Positions 1 through 12,268 are shown, counted from the first letter of the stretch. The stretch: DNA of 64,000 nt from Lateolabrax maculatus (GCA_031216445.1 CM062216.1:9111501-9175500), one strand, 5' to 3'. Notes: generated by a model from the letters alone, not told the origin. A program made the numbers and translations.

Positions 1-1140
1 GCTTGACTTGACTCTGAGCTGCCAGATTGTAAACTAGAGTAGATAGTACACAGAGTTATGTCTTTAATTTGTAGTTTTCGTTATAATTTGGGCATTCACC
101 TGCTAAAACTGCAAGAGGACATCCGATGACTTTCACGTCTTTGCTGTTTCGGAGTGAGTCATGCTATGCTAATGAGGCCAGGGGTGTGGAGGGTCTGTAA
201 AGGTGAACAGTGATGAGGCGAGCCCTGTCACAGCCATCACCCCCCCCTTCCTCTTCATCCCTCCACCTGCACCGAAGCCAGGCCAGGAAGAACTTTGTGT
301 TGCATAACAACACTGCCACAGCTGCTGGGAAGTGACATTTAAATGAGCTGTCAACGGGAAAGAGACAGGGAGTGGGAGGGAGAGAGGGAGAAGAAGGGCA
401 ATTGCAGGATAAAGCCCAGGCCTGTCAGGAGGTGGTAAATAAGGCAAAATATTGTGAGAGCACAGGTTTGAGTGAGTCAGATTCTTTTTTTTGTGACAGA
501 GGAATGAACTTGGGAGGGCAGAGAGAAGCCTCCTACACAGGTCAACCTGACACTAAGTGCCTGCTTAGCAGTAAGAAGAATCTGAGGGGGAAAGTTAACT
601 TTCTATTGATTCCTCCACACAATCTTCAACTCGACTCTAGTGGTTCATACTGACACCACAGAGTCAAGTGTTACCAGCTGTTTGCCTGTGTGTGCCAGCA
701 GGCCGGTGCCGTGTTCAAACATGTGCCCTCAGCGGAGTGTCTCTCTTATGTAACAGTGACAACAAAAACAAGCAGCTGACCACCACCACAACGCCATCAT
801 CCCCATCCACTTCTCGCAACCCGGTCTGGTCCCAGCGGGATAATCAGACACCAGATAGGCCGCACCGGGTCCGGATTTGTGTTATGTCTACAGACCAGGG
901 TGTAAGCCAAGCATGGTTACACAACCAACAGGCCGCAACAGTGCGAAACAGACTGTTTCTATTGTGCCAGTTTTCTGTGGAGCCACGGCTCAATACTCAC
1001 TGGACTTCCACACAGCAAATTCGATTTAAGTTTGGGACTGACGAGAGTCATGCAAAATTCTTTTTTTCATTTTTGTCATTTGAGTAATTTTCAAGTAACT
1101 GGAAACTCACATTACTTCACCTCAGGCAGATCCAGGGAAG
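1..1140. other. Left flank, no gene seen
   Basis: This is mixed-composition sequence with no splice-consistent coding exon on either strand. A 139-codon open frame at 668-1087 has low-complexity Thr/Ser content and no recognisable domain. The interval probably lies just beyond the 3' end of the melanoregulin-like gene, whose likely poly(A) signal is at 1172-1177. Confidence 0.5.
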
Positions 1141-1149
1141 GCATCACAC

Positions 1150-1900
1150 ATAACAGGCTTTAGGCTGGAGCTTTATTTCATCATGAACTAGACACCAGAG
1201 CACACACACAAACTACCACATGGGTTTAGAAATCGTTCACATTTTCAGTAAATTGCTGAAGCGAAAAAAAAACAAACACCTTCATGCATCACCTGAAAGT
1301 CACCCCACTCACACACACACAACCAATTTAAAATTCCACATACAGTACCAGCTACGTTGTATTTCCATCTGCTATATTCCAAAAATGTCCAAATGCAGAC
1401 TTTAATGAGTTTAAAGTATCAATTATACAAACACACATTCTTGTGTAGAAAAGTCTGACATCAGATTACTGGGCTATTTATTTAGTGTTGGTAGAGATCA
1501 TGTGATTGAATGAAATGAGTGCTGATAATCATAGGACAAAATATAAAGAGGCTCTGCTAAAAGGAACATCACTACCCTGGAGGTTCACAACAGCTGAACA
1601 ATGAACAGGGTAAGAACTTGATAGAATTCTGTGGTAGACAGAAAAAAAGAAAGACTCAGACAGTTGACACCTCTAACATTTACCTGAAAGCCCTTTGAGA
1701 TTTTTACCAGAGAAAACAGAATAAGACACAAGTTGGGGGAGAAAAGAAAAACTGTTCAGCCTAAAACTTCCAAGAAGCAGCAGCAACACTGTATGAAGCA
1801 ACAGACAAAGTATGAGCTACTCAATTCTGTCATCCAGGTCTTCAGGGTTGATGACTACTGCCCCCTGCCTTATGTCTATTATTATTGCAGCCAGTAGATC
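1150..1900 (-). other. mreg: Putative 3' UTR of melanoregulin-like gene
   Basis: This non-coding stretch follows the TAA stop at 1901-1903 on the minus strand. A canonical AATAAA (TTTATT on the plus strand) lies at 1172-1177, about 725 bases past the stop, and would end the transcript near 1150. The extent is inferred from that signal only. Confidence 0.5.
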
Positions 1901-3855
1901 TTAGGATCTGTCGCTCAAGTTTCCATCTTCTCTTCCGCTCTCGTCCTCATCTTCCTCATTGCCTGCTCCGTTGATGGCCTCTACCCTGGCCAGCAGCAGT
2001 GGCAGATTTATGGCAAGGCCCGGGGTGTCCTCGTCAGAGTCGTCTCTTGGAGGATAGAAGCGCTTTGCCTTTGCCAGAAAATCTTCGGCTATATCTAGGT
2101 ACAGGAGACGATCCTGTGAAGAGGTTAAAAAGGAGAAGAAGTGGTTGAAACAGGGAAACTGAAGGTGAACGCTGTCAGAATATGGGTGTTAAAGGGGCAG
2201 TGTTATTTACTACACCACATTGGATATGTCATCTGTTTAAACATTTTAAAAGAATCCTTTATTTTTTTAAAGAGGAGATTTATATAATGAATCCTAACCC
2301 TAAAGTTCTGTCCTACAAATCCACCCAAACTTAGTGTTTTTTCAAGAACTTTAGGACACAGTACATCCCATTTGATGGACTGCTTCCTTCAAAGAGCAGC
2401 TTACCCACCAGCTTTTCCCCAAATAAAAACGTCTACAGAGGATTCACCATGGGTAAATACCCTTTCTTGATACAAGTGACTAGCACTCAATGGATTTTTG
2501 GATTCTATAGCTGGTTGCAGTTCGAACCCTCGTCGTGGCCTGGAGCACAGTGGATGGAGTAAACGTGCCCACATTTCGGGTTGGGTTAAAATAAGGATGA
2601 GTGATATGTCTCACACCACCCAAGGGTGTTTTTCTTAACCTAAACCCCAGGTCACAGCAAGGACACTCTCACTTGAGGGACTAGTATGCATTCAAAGTTC
2701 AGTATCAGCCCTGCTCTCACCAGGATGAAAAGATATCTCTCCGGTGGTGGTTCTCTGGAGTTGAAGACAGAGGTCTCAGTATGGAGCGTGTGGAGCAAGG
2801 CACGTGCTGCCGGGGCGTTGCGCATGCGGTCTTGTGAGCCTCCAGCAGACACTGTCAGCAGCGAGTCAGCCTCCGCCATGAAACCTAGAAAAGAAGGCAA
2901 GCCATTTCAGGTTACTCTGTGTGTAGAAGTGACAATCTGTCCCACATCTCATCTGTCAAACCGTACCTAAGTTCTCTAGGATTGTTTTCCATTTGTCTCG
3001 GACTTCTCGACGGGTGTCTCTCATGGCCTCAATGTCAACACTCAGGCGGCGATAGCCCTAAACAAGAAAAGGACAAAGCTTTCAAAAACTACTTTCATTC
3101 ACCCTGGGGTAATTTCTCTCATAAGAGAGGCTCGTCTGAGCTACTTTTCTTTGGACAGTTTCATCAGTGCCTGCTGACTCATAGCTGGTTTGAATAACTG
3201 ATCATAATCTTTAACTTAAGATGACTTATCATTAATGTTATCTGTATTTTGCAACTGATGGAAATGCATTTCAGCCCCCTTTCAGGTCTGGAGGCCTTTC
3301 CCACGGTGCAAGTTGTTATTGGTTTCTGTTTTTCGACTTCAGTTTAGCATGACTCAAGACAAGCGTGACTCAAGACAAAACCCTCCCTCACATACCGTGG
3401 ATCCCATGCGGGTCTTGTTCCTGGCCTGCAGCAAGCTGTAGAGAACCCGGTCGTCGTCTCTCTCCGAGTGGCTGGGGTCACCCGGCTCACTCCACAGGTT
3501 GGTCTCCTCATCACGACGCTTCTGGACTTCACGGTTAAAATACTCCAGCGGATCCTGACTGTGTGGTCGAAGCACAGTTATTACACATTCATACAGTGAT
3601 TGTACACACATCATGTATTAACCGCATACTGACACTATAAAGACATTTTCTGTGGATTAGATTCTTCTCCAGTGTAACTGATACATGGACGATAATAACA
3701 ATACTCATGTTATTAAGTGGTATGTTTCTCCCTCTAGCCTGTCTAACGTCTTCTTACGGTACTAAAGGCTGCTTTTCATCGTCATCGTCTTCATCACCAG
3801 CACAGCAGCAGCAGCAGCAGAACTGCATGCAGAACCTCTTAAAGGCTGAACCCAT
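1901..3855 (-). CDS. mreg: Melanoregulin-like protein (5 exons, 242 aa)
   Basis: Coding exons on the minus strand are 3855-3758, 3558-3396, 3057-2967, 2884-2721 and 2113-1901. All introns are GT/AG and the phases close to 242 residues; human MREG has 214. Known role of the family: melanoregulin is a membrane-anchored adaptor of melanosomes and lysosome-related organelles, linked to dynein/RILP-driven retrograde transport and organelle maturation. What is seen: an N-terminus with Cys9 and a run of six cysteines (13-18), as in the palmitoylated mammalian protein; an acidic patch followed by KQPLV (human EKEPLV); TNLWSEPGDPSHSERDDD at about 52-69 (human KNLWSMPHDVSHTEADDD); REVRDKWKTILENLGF near 104-119; MAEADSLL; and ERYLFILDRLLYLDIAEDF spanning the last junction. 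The C-terminus ends in a Glu/Asp-rich tail unlike the human one, so this may be a divergent paralogue rather than the strict orthologue. The start is the first ATG before the Cys run and matches the family N-terminus. Confidence 0.9.
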
Positions 3856-3978
3856 CTGTTACAAACAGAGTCAATGGGTAGTGGGTGTTCACAATGGCAG
3901 ATAATCCAGAAGGAAGCTGTGTTTCAGTTGTTTGAATAAATAACGGAACAACGTCCTTGGTTCCTCTGTGAAGTGGAT

Positions 3979-4554
3979 TCAAGTGGGGACTCTGGTCTGA
4001 TATGTAGGAACCCAGTTGGTTTGCTCTAACTCCACAATGCTGTCCCTGTAGATGGTCTGAAGAGAGTCCTTAAGAAAAAAAAAAAAGATTTAACAAAGTA
4101 AGAAAAGGCATCTGTCACAACATTCATGTGGTCCACTACAATGAATCTCATTCATCTGGCTCCACTCTCAGAGGAGAGGAGTGTCTGGTCAAAATCATCA
4201 GAAAGAACAACAGGTTTAAAAAAAAAAAAGCTACAAAACAAAAAGTCACTGATCCCTCAACTCTACCTCATTTTCAGCTTCCCATTTTTCAGGACCCCGC
4301 AGCTGCTCCACATCCAGCAGAGGTTTGTCCCCCAGTGATGGACAGAGCCCGTCCGGGTGGAGAAGCTCAGGCAGATGGCGGCCCAGGGACTGGTGCTTCT
4401 CATCAGCCTTACATGGAAGATAATGAGAGCAGTGAGACGTTCTCTCTCTTATCAATTCAGAAAAAAAAAAACCCATACACATTCAAACAACCATAGCCTC
4501 AGAAGACAGTCACAGCACAATCATGTGAGCTGCTCCGTCTCTTAGCCTTACCAT
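3979..4554 (-). CDS. Unrecognised small spliced gene candidate (about 77 aa)
   Basis: Candidate minus-strand exons are 4554-4552 (an ATG directly before a GTAAGG donor), 4407-4267 (or from 4389 using a CAG acceptor) and 4068-3979 ending in TGA. The last acceptor follows a strong T-rich tract. The two larger exons are in the same frame and joined in phase 0. The predicted peptide is hydrophilic and acidic, with segments such as LLDVEQLRGPEKWEAENE and DSLQTIYRDSIVELEQ, and has no signal peptide or membrane segment. The exon at 4552 could instead extend upstream with an open frame to an AG near 4604, making the protein longer. The TGA lies 124 bp before the melanoregulin-like ATG on the same strand, so the exons could alternatively belong to the 5' part of that transcript as an upstream ORF. 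I recognise no family. Confidence 0.38.
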
Positions 4555-4604
4555 TGTGTTTTGCCCCGAGGACAACACATCTTCCCTCAACACAGTAGGT
4601 CTAA

Positions 4605-6200
4605 TTACACATTCTGTATCCAATCTACCATGGCTGTACTGATTTAAGGCATATTTAACCTCATTGTATGTTGTTACTAATATTATTTAACTATAAATCT
4701 ATGTAAACCTGGTTATAACCTGGGGGAAGAGTTATTATGTGGATCATTACTGGACTGATATTAGGATATACACACAAACAGGATATATGGAGTATAAATA
4801 CATAAAGCAAGAGGTTTATATTAACAACTGGTTTCGCCTGTAAGTTAAATGAGATTTTGAAGCTGGAACAATGTCACAAGTTCATGTATTTTATTAGACA
4901 TAAGACACTGTTTAAGACTAAAAAAATGTTAGTATTCCTGTGATGGCTTTAAATTAACATGTTTGATGAATGAGCTATAGACACATATATTCAAAAATTA
5001 TTAAACAAAGCAGAAACGGAAGTTCTCTAAGCCGGCTTCATATGCAATACACTATACGTTTGCTGAATGTATTTAACAGTGATTTAGCAGCATCATATAA
5101 ATGCAAAGCAAAAGAAAAGGCTGATATGTAATGTTACTGTGATAAAGGCACCAAATTGTTTATAACATTAATTACTTTCATTTCACCCTCCCTCTGTAGC
5201 TTAAATCATGATAAATTACCCTGTGAAATCTCAGTAACTACTTCTTTTGGGCTTCATAAGAAGAAATAATTTCAGACTACGATTGCAACATCCACAAATA
5301 TCTGGGCTTACAAAGTCAAAAGCCTCAAGGCCATGTGACCATGGTGAGTTCGATGTTTTGTTTTGAGGTAAATGACCACATCATAATCACAATATCACAG
5401 TTACACCAATAAACATGCTCCTTCAAAGTGTGAACAATTCAACAAAGTTGTATCGTGCTTTTTGATTGCCTTGTGGTTAAAAAGCACAAAAAAAGAACAA
5501 GTCAGTCTCTTTGGTTCAAAGTAATTGGAACCAATAGCTAAACCTCAACCTTTAGCCAGGTTTTCATTACATATGCAAAGATAAATCATGTTTTTTTTTT
5601 TTTTTTGGTGCATCATTTATACTGAGGTCCAGACTGAAACAAAACAAAAACTTAAAAAGCCAGAAGTGATATTTTTGAAATGATTAAAAACAACTTAATG
5701 CTCCATGATGTAAGAAATTATAGAAAAAACCTCAGTCAGTGCCTCATCTAAGGGCCTGAAGGGTGGCCAGTACTAAAGTCAGTGAAAATCATATCATACA
5801 GTAATAACTTTTGATGAGTTCAGCTATTCTACCACAAGGCCACTTGAGGTTATTGGCACAAACGATAGTTTTAGTAAGTATACAGCATCCTAATTTATGA
5901 ACTTATCATAATTTTGATAAAGCTGGGCTTAATAATGCATTTGCAACACAGATTAACCGCTTCCTCATCTGGCTCCTGGTTTGACCTCCAGGCCGATCCC
6001 GAAGTGCAAAACAAAAGCAGTATTAAAAACTTTGAGCAATAGTTGATTAAATGTTAGCTGATAGATTTTTGCACCCTGGGATAGGGGAGGATGTAAACCC
6101 AAGAGGCTTTCACTATATCGATCAGTGGTGTCTCCCTCTAGTGGTGATTAGACAGCCAGTAACGTCTCTCCCCCATCTATCACAGTGACGTCAAGGAGAA
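4605..6200. other. Intergenic stretch, nothing identified
   Basis: AT-rich sequence between the small gene candidate and the stard3 3' end. It has a T16 run around 5591-5606 and no coding exon that I can support. The stard3 3' UTR may reach into its right side, but I found no unambiguous canonical poly(A) signal on the minus strand close to the stop. Confidence 0.4.
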
Positions 6201-6873
6201 TAAACTGTGTTTAAACTGCTTTCGCCTATTCAAATGAAGTGTTTGTTGAAAATATGGCTGTAAAATGCACCAGAGAAACACATTTAAGATGGTGCAGTGA
6301 AAACATACACAGAACAAAACAAAAAAAGCAACAAATAAAGGCCAACAATGTGTGCAGTAAGATAAGGCTCAGAGAGACAGCTGCTTCGTGCCATTGCACC
6401 AGTTCTTTTGTAACAAGTGAGACTTGTTGACACAGTGAGAATCAGTTATATCCTGGTCCAGGTTTTCTTGTTTCAGTAATGTTCACCCTGCCACAAGATG
6501 ACTTGGCAGATTCAGGAAACAGTTCTCACTGCATGGTGAGGAACAACACAGCAAAATAATGGCAGGTCCAAATAGAAAATATGTATGCGATCACGCTTCA
6601 AAACAACATTAAAGTTAAAGGATGTGGAGGAACTTTGTCTTTGAATTTGAATTTCTCCTCTTCTCCTGTGACTGAAATGTGGGGAACATCTGGTCACGGG
6701 TCCAACACCTCCTACGCTTAGAAGTGCCGTCTTCTCAGTTGCGGTAGCAGATCCCTTCAGCTTAGCTGCATCACAAGGGTGCCGCTAACTATGCCCGGTT
6801 TTGGGGTTCGCTATGAGAATACAGAAGTGACGCCTCTCAACCACCTGTGGCACAGTTAGATGTCTCTCCTGCC
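6200..6873 (-). other. stard3: stard3 3' untranslated region (extent uncertain)
   Basis: Sequence after the TAA stop at 6874-6876. It has no further reading frame of note. The 3' end could not be placed because no canonical AATAAA was found on the minus strand nearby. Confidence 0.35.
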
Positions 6874-9800
6874 TTAAGTGTGGTGGTGGGAGCGGAGAGA
6901 GGGCCGCAGCTCAGCGATACGCTGGCGTAAATGGGCCATGAATTCAAACATGGTGGCGGCCAGGCTCTGGTGGATGAGGTAGCGGGGCAGTCGGCCCTGA
7001 CGGGACACAAAGAGTGAGTGTTAATTGTGTACTTCTTTCACATCATCATTTTCTGCTCACCTGTAAATATATTTTATTATATAAAATTGAATGCATTCAT
7101 TATTCAATGCATTTTTGTTTATTTTCACGTGCACGTCATATTTAGCATGCTGACGTTAGTGTTCTGCAATTCAAATTTATTTATACATTTCATTTAATAG
7201 ATCCTAGTATAATTACAGATCGAGTCATGTTTAAAACCCCCATTTGCTCTATTCTCATTCTGTTTGTTTGCATCCGTACACTATTTGCTGCTGCAACAAT
7301 GTTTATCTTCTCACCTTCAAGTCTGTGTTGAGGACCCATATGAAGGTGCAGACGGACGGGTTACTGCTGGATTTGAGGACCACAAATCCTCCTGGACCGT
7401 TCTCTCCCCTGAGGCCCGAAATAAAGTAGAAAAGGTAGAAAAGAAGACAGAGAAGCTAAGGAAATGAAAGCAACACAACTGCACTTTTATCTAATCGATA
7501 CGATGTTCTAATTTACTGGTTCATTGACAAGGAGCCCGGCTAGAGGCATGGTCTGACCTGACATAGCGACCGCTTGGGGGTTTGGCATCGTGTTCAGTTG
7601 CCATGCCAGCAGACAGGTAGCAGTCTCGTTTGCGTTCCACCCGCCGAACATTGACAAAGTCCCTAAAGGAAGAAAAAGCAATCAGTCAAGCAATTGACTT
7701 TATTTCAGACCAGCAGTCCGCATGAGAATAAGATCAAAAGAAAGAAAATACAAAGGAAAATATGAAATATAAGAAAAAGCCACATATTGAAGCCTGCTGT
7801 GTGCTGTGCTGATGTACCTCGCAGACACAACTCCCCCTGCTGCTCCAGAGGAGACATCATATGATACTAGAGTATTGTCATCAACCCTCTGAAGAATCTG
7901 AAGAGAAGGCAGACAGCATTGTTAGACTGGCATAACACAACTAAACAATAAAAAATGTTAAAAACGACAAACAATTGAGTAAAAATACGTCAAAATTGTC
8001 ACCTGGCAGGCAGAAACAGTTCTGTTCCACTGGACCATCTTCTCTGGTTGAAGAATCACCTCCTGATACACAAGCTCAGCAGAACACTGCATTAAGGCCT
8101 GAACAAAAACAATGACACACATCAAAAACAAGTATGCCAATAGCTTTGTGTCACATCAACAAGAAATAAATTCAGAATTGTGGTAAGGCTATAGAATCCG
8201 GCATGCACGAGAAAGAAAATAGTGTGAAAAACGTGGGACATTGACAGGAAAATATAAATAAACATCACACCTAGGATTTGGTTGCAAATCTTCCAGCCTA
8301 TTCTCACCATTTCTGTCGGAACTGAAATAAATCTCAACAAATTTGTTGGTTTTCTTGTATTTTCTGTGTTGTTCACATGATCACTCGAGGCTACGGTCAG
8401 CACTACGGGATTCAAAACACCTAATTTTAGCCTGTAATGGCCATTTTATACCAACACACATGTTTACAATCATTCTCCTGTTGGAAAGCACCCATCACGT
8501 TATAAGACATACTGGATTGTTTGTACAGATGACCCTGGAAAAGTAATTTTGCCACAAATGGTTACGAGTAACACTCTTATTGTATGTAAGTTAGCACAGT
8601 TTAAAGCCTTTTAGACATAGAGCAAAGGCTGGGACACCAACAAGAAGTTTAAAAAGGGAGTTACATTTCATTCTCAACCCTTTTAAAATATCAAGTTAAA
8701 TGGTATCATGTTGTGGAACCTCGGGTTTAATAATCTATGTTCCTGTAGCTATATATCTGATGCAGCACATTTGTCTGTACTTTCACAAGAACAACACTTT
8801 TCTTAAAGAAACAAAGAAAAGGTTTTGTTTTCTCTGTTTTAGTACAGTGCACAAGTACAGCGGCTGTTTCCCTCAATATGTCATAGAAAAGAACAACTGC
8901 AGAAACAAATCACGTCCAGAAGTACAGTGTCACATATGTCAGTTACAAATACACATAAGACTGACACAGGACAGGTTCATAACACACTTAGGAGAACTGT
9001 AGAAGACGGTTTGTTTTCTCTTTTCATAGTATTTGTGTGTGTTAAGGTTCCTACTGTTCTAGAAAGGACAAAAACAAAACTTAAATACATTGAGCATGGA
9101 AGTCAAACTGATGAACAACATATCAACACACAGGCCATATAAACACAGCAGTGTGTCTAAAAGTAAAATGAATTTGAGGCTGCGCAGATTGTGACCAGGC
9201 CTTGTTTTTCATTTACAGTCACAGCTGTGAACTGCTGGAAAACAGAGGGTCTCAAACAGCCTTCTGTTATGGAGCATCCTGCAAATAGCAGGTCATGGAC
9301 ATTACACACACTAAAGGAACCTCTTACTCACTATCTCCTTTAGAGGTTGTTCCAACACATAGGTGCCCATCAGTTGCAAAGTGTACTTGACTCGGTTTTA
9401 AAAACAATTGTGAAAGCTGCATTGATATACTGCCTGGCCTCCACTTTAATGTTATAGCTACAACAATGTAGTACAGGGCAAAATCTGTCTGACTGACTGA
9501 AAATTACATTAAACAGCTTGAAGAACACATCAGTGTTGATGTTGATTTATTAATAGTTTATTAATTTGGACATTTTCATGTAAAGTGACTCTTACATAAA
9601 TTACTATGTGACATGTTTAAACATGATGAATAAATACAGTATTATGGGTCTAAATATGATTAATCTGGATCACTACGGGATCGTATGTTTTACAATGAAT
9701 ACACAAAGGGCCGCTGTACCTTGAGAATGAAAGTCTTTCCATGGAAGGGAATCTCCAGAGTGTAGACGGAGTCTCCCATGTCCTGACATTAAACAAAATA

Positions 9801-12268
9801 CTGTTAGTATCATGATGCTTCTGCTTTCATTTCAGTGTATCTAAGGAGGACTAAAGTAAAACACTATTCACTCTTTTTTGGTGAGAAAATATGGATCACC
9901 TTTTTTTTTAACATTTAAATTTCAGGAAAATAAATGAGTTGTACTACAAATAAACTGAAACCATCCCTGCCGTGAACAAAGTGGTGTAGTTAGAGTTGGG
10001 TTTCAATAGGTGTCAAATTTGGACCCGGTTCCAAGTTGCTAAAATATCTGGTTTCACTGAGTTCAGAGTATCACGAATATCTCACTGAATCTTCTATCTC
10101 CTCTCTGCTTTTCTTATTAGCAAACAACTGTGTACAAAACATTTAATTAACTATATAGCAGATACATGATATACCTGGCCGTAAGTTATAGCTTTAGTAC
10201 AGATTTAAAAAAATCAAATATATTGAAGCTAAATCATACACTCACATTGTTTTTTTCAAATTTCCAGTTGTCCTCCTGGGCTAGGATCTGTTCTATCACA
10301 GACATGGCCTCACGACCCTGTCTGACGTACTCCTTTTCCTGGATCAAGAGTGAGAGCAGGAAAGAAAGCAGCAAATCAGCGGTCATGATCAGGTGAAGAG
10401 CAGGGCTGAGTACAAAAACTTAGACTGATGCAGGTACCTGTGCAGTCACAGCTCTGCGTCCAAGACCCTCCTCATCCAGATCCTCTTCAGAGCCTGCAGA
10501 CACAAGTTCAGAGCCAAAACTCAACCTGTGGCTCAAATGGTAAATGTAAAAACATGCTGGATAGAATTAACCCACTAAAGCACACACAGAGACTGTACTT
10601 GAGGCTGATTAAACAAGAACAGATCTATAGAGACAATCACCTGCAACGGATTCAGGTGGAGAGTAGAACTGTCCATCTGAAACAGCGCGGGGGTAGATCA
10701 TGGGGGCTCGTTCGCAGGCTGCGTTCACAGCTGCCAAGTAGGCTGAGTTCAAAGGAGAAAAACGGTTAAAAAGGAAAAACAGATTCTTGTCAAGTCGTGT
10801 TCAAACTTGTCAGGAATCTTTCTCTCACCTCTCTCGTCATCAGCCTCCTGAGTGAGCACCTTGAAGTCGAGGAACCAGGTCTCCAGCCAGGCCACCACAA
10901 ATGAAGTGATGGGTAGCACGTAGCCAAAAGCATTCTGGGACAGGAGCTGTGTAGAGACAGAAACCATGTCATTCTGAAGCTGAAACTATTATAACTTCCA
11001 CAGCAGAAGGGATAGTTTCATTCAATGTTTGTTTACTTCCCCATTGTTGAATTTTGAAAGTTAAGAGAGCTGTGAAAACGTCTGTAATAAATAACTTGAT
11101 ACTAAACTGGGATCGAAACACAGACGAGAACATGTCTTTGATCCTTTGTGCTGCACTCAAATCATAAAAAACGCTGATCAGCTCTTCACATGGTCAGGCA
11201 GCAGATTACTGGCATAAATGCAGAAGTGAAAAGGCTTCAGTGGTTTCCACTGATATATTTACACGTGCATGCACACAAACACACACCAAGTGTAGAGTTG
11301 ACACTCACATTAGATATGATGACCTTAACAACGAGGAAGACGCTGGTCACTAGGGTGGTAACCTGTAGAGGAAGAAGGATTTAGATGTGTGTTATATTTA
11401 ATGTCCACTTCTGCTAATAAGACATTTTAGATAATTTCATCAGTGTGTGTTTTACTGCGACTGAGCTCACTTACCGCAATAACCCACCAATGCCTCAACC
11501 GAAAAACAGCGTAACCCGCTTGCAGACACAGGAAACGAAACACCGCAAGGAGCTGTGACAAGGAGGAAGGAACAGAGAAGGAAAATGACCTCCAGCCTTT
11601 AATGTTATCATGCGTTGCAGACCTGTTGACTTATGCTAACCAACCTTGACAGCTCATTCAGATATTATTAAATCAGGCTATATAACAATGTTATCCCTGT
11701 CTAAATAGAAGAATATATCACAAGAGCAGGTTTAACGTGAGTATCTGCTCATTATGAGAGGTCATTGAGAGGTTGAAGCTTTCCAAACATGATCAGGATT
11801 ACACACTAATAAAATATTATTAATCTACATTAAAATCAAATGAAATGTACACAGACTTTGATTGAACCACTTACAAAGATGTCAAAGAAGGAAGATTTAT
11901 AGTTATAATGGACAACCTCCTCTTCTAAGCTGTTCCAAATTGTGCTGGAGATCTGCAGGAGAACAGAGCAGAGTCCAGATCAGACTGTGGCAAAAGACTA
12001 AACCATGTCTCTAAACAACAAGGCTTCTGCCCGTTGAGCCCATCTGAACACTCACATTGAGTTCAATAATCCACAGAAGGGAGATGAAGAGCAGATCGAA
12101 TGTCACGAAGAGACAGAAGGTGCGGCGGACGTCAGAGATGGCCCTGCGCTCTGTCGGTGGCACAAACAGGTACGGGGAAGGGAGAGACAGCGATGTCGAG
12201 TAGGAAGCATTCAAGGAGGCGATGGCAGGGAGGCTGGCCCCGAGCTCCCCATACTCTCCACCCGGCAT
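6874..12268 (-). CDS. stard3: StAR-related lipid transfer protein 3 (STARD3/MLN64), 14 coding exons, 450 aa
   Basis: Coding exons (minus) are 12268-12056, 11952-11875, 11552-11475, 11362-11309, 10946-10829, 10742-10641, 10493-10438, 10338-10246, 9782-9720, 8098-8003, 7897-7818, 7662-7558, 7408-7315 and 6996-6874. All junctions are GT/AG and the total is 1353 nt; human STARD3 is 445 aa. Known role: a late-endosomal cholesterol transporter that tethers endosomes to the ER. Seen: SDVRRTFCLFVTFDLLFISL opening the MENTAL domain; four membrane segments at about 51-68, 90-112, 118-139 and 147-169; the linker motif QFYSPPE (205-211), which matches the phospho-FFAT motif that binds VAP proteins; and a START domain at about 235-447 with the family stretches PFHGKTFILK, SAELVYQEVILQPEKMV, SYDVSSGAAGGVV and the C-terminal helix LPRYLIHQSLAATMFEF. 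The ATG chosen gives the family's ASLPAIASL-type N-terminus and is the first ATG after the acceptor at 12269-12300. The gene lies in tandem with ppp1r1b, as in human. Confidence 0.96.

Noticed and set aside
668..1087. A 139-codon plus-strand open frame
   Set aside because: Low-complexity Thr/Ser content, no domain, no splice partner.
4128..4496. Plus-strand open frame over the small-gene candidate
   Set aside because: The minus-strand reading has two exons in matching phase with good splice sites; the plus reading has poly-Lys from A runs.
6121..6160. CTCCCTCTAGTGGTGATT phrase, resembling a fish repeat fragment
   Set aside because: Too short to assign to an element.
3979..6873. Expected tcap or pnmt gene beside stard3
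   Set aside because: In human these follow STARD3, but no telethonin- or methyltransferase-like frame is present here.
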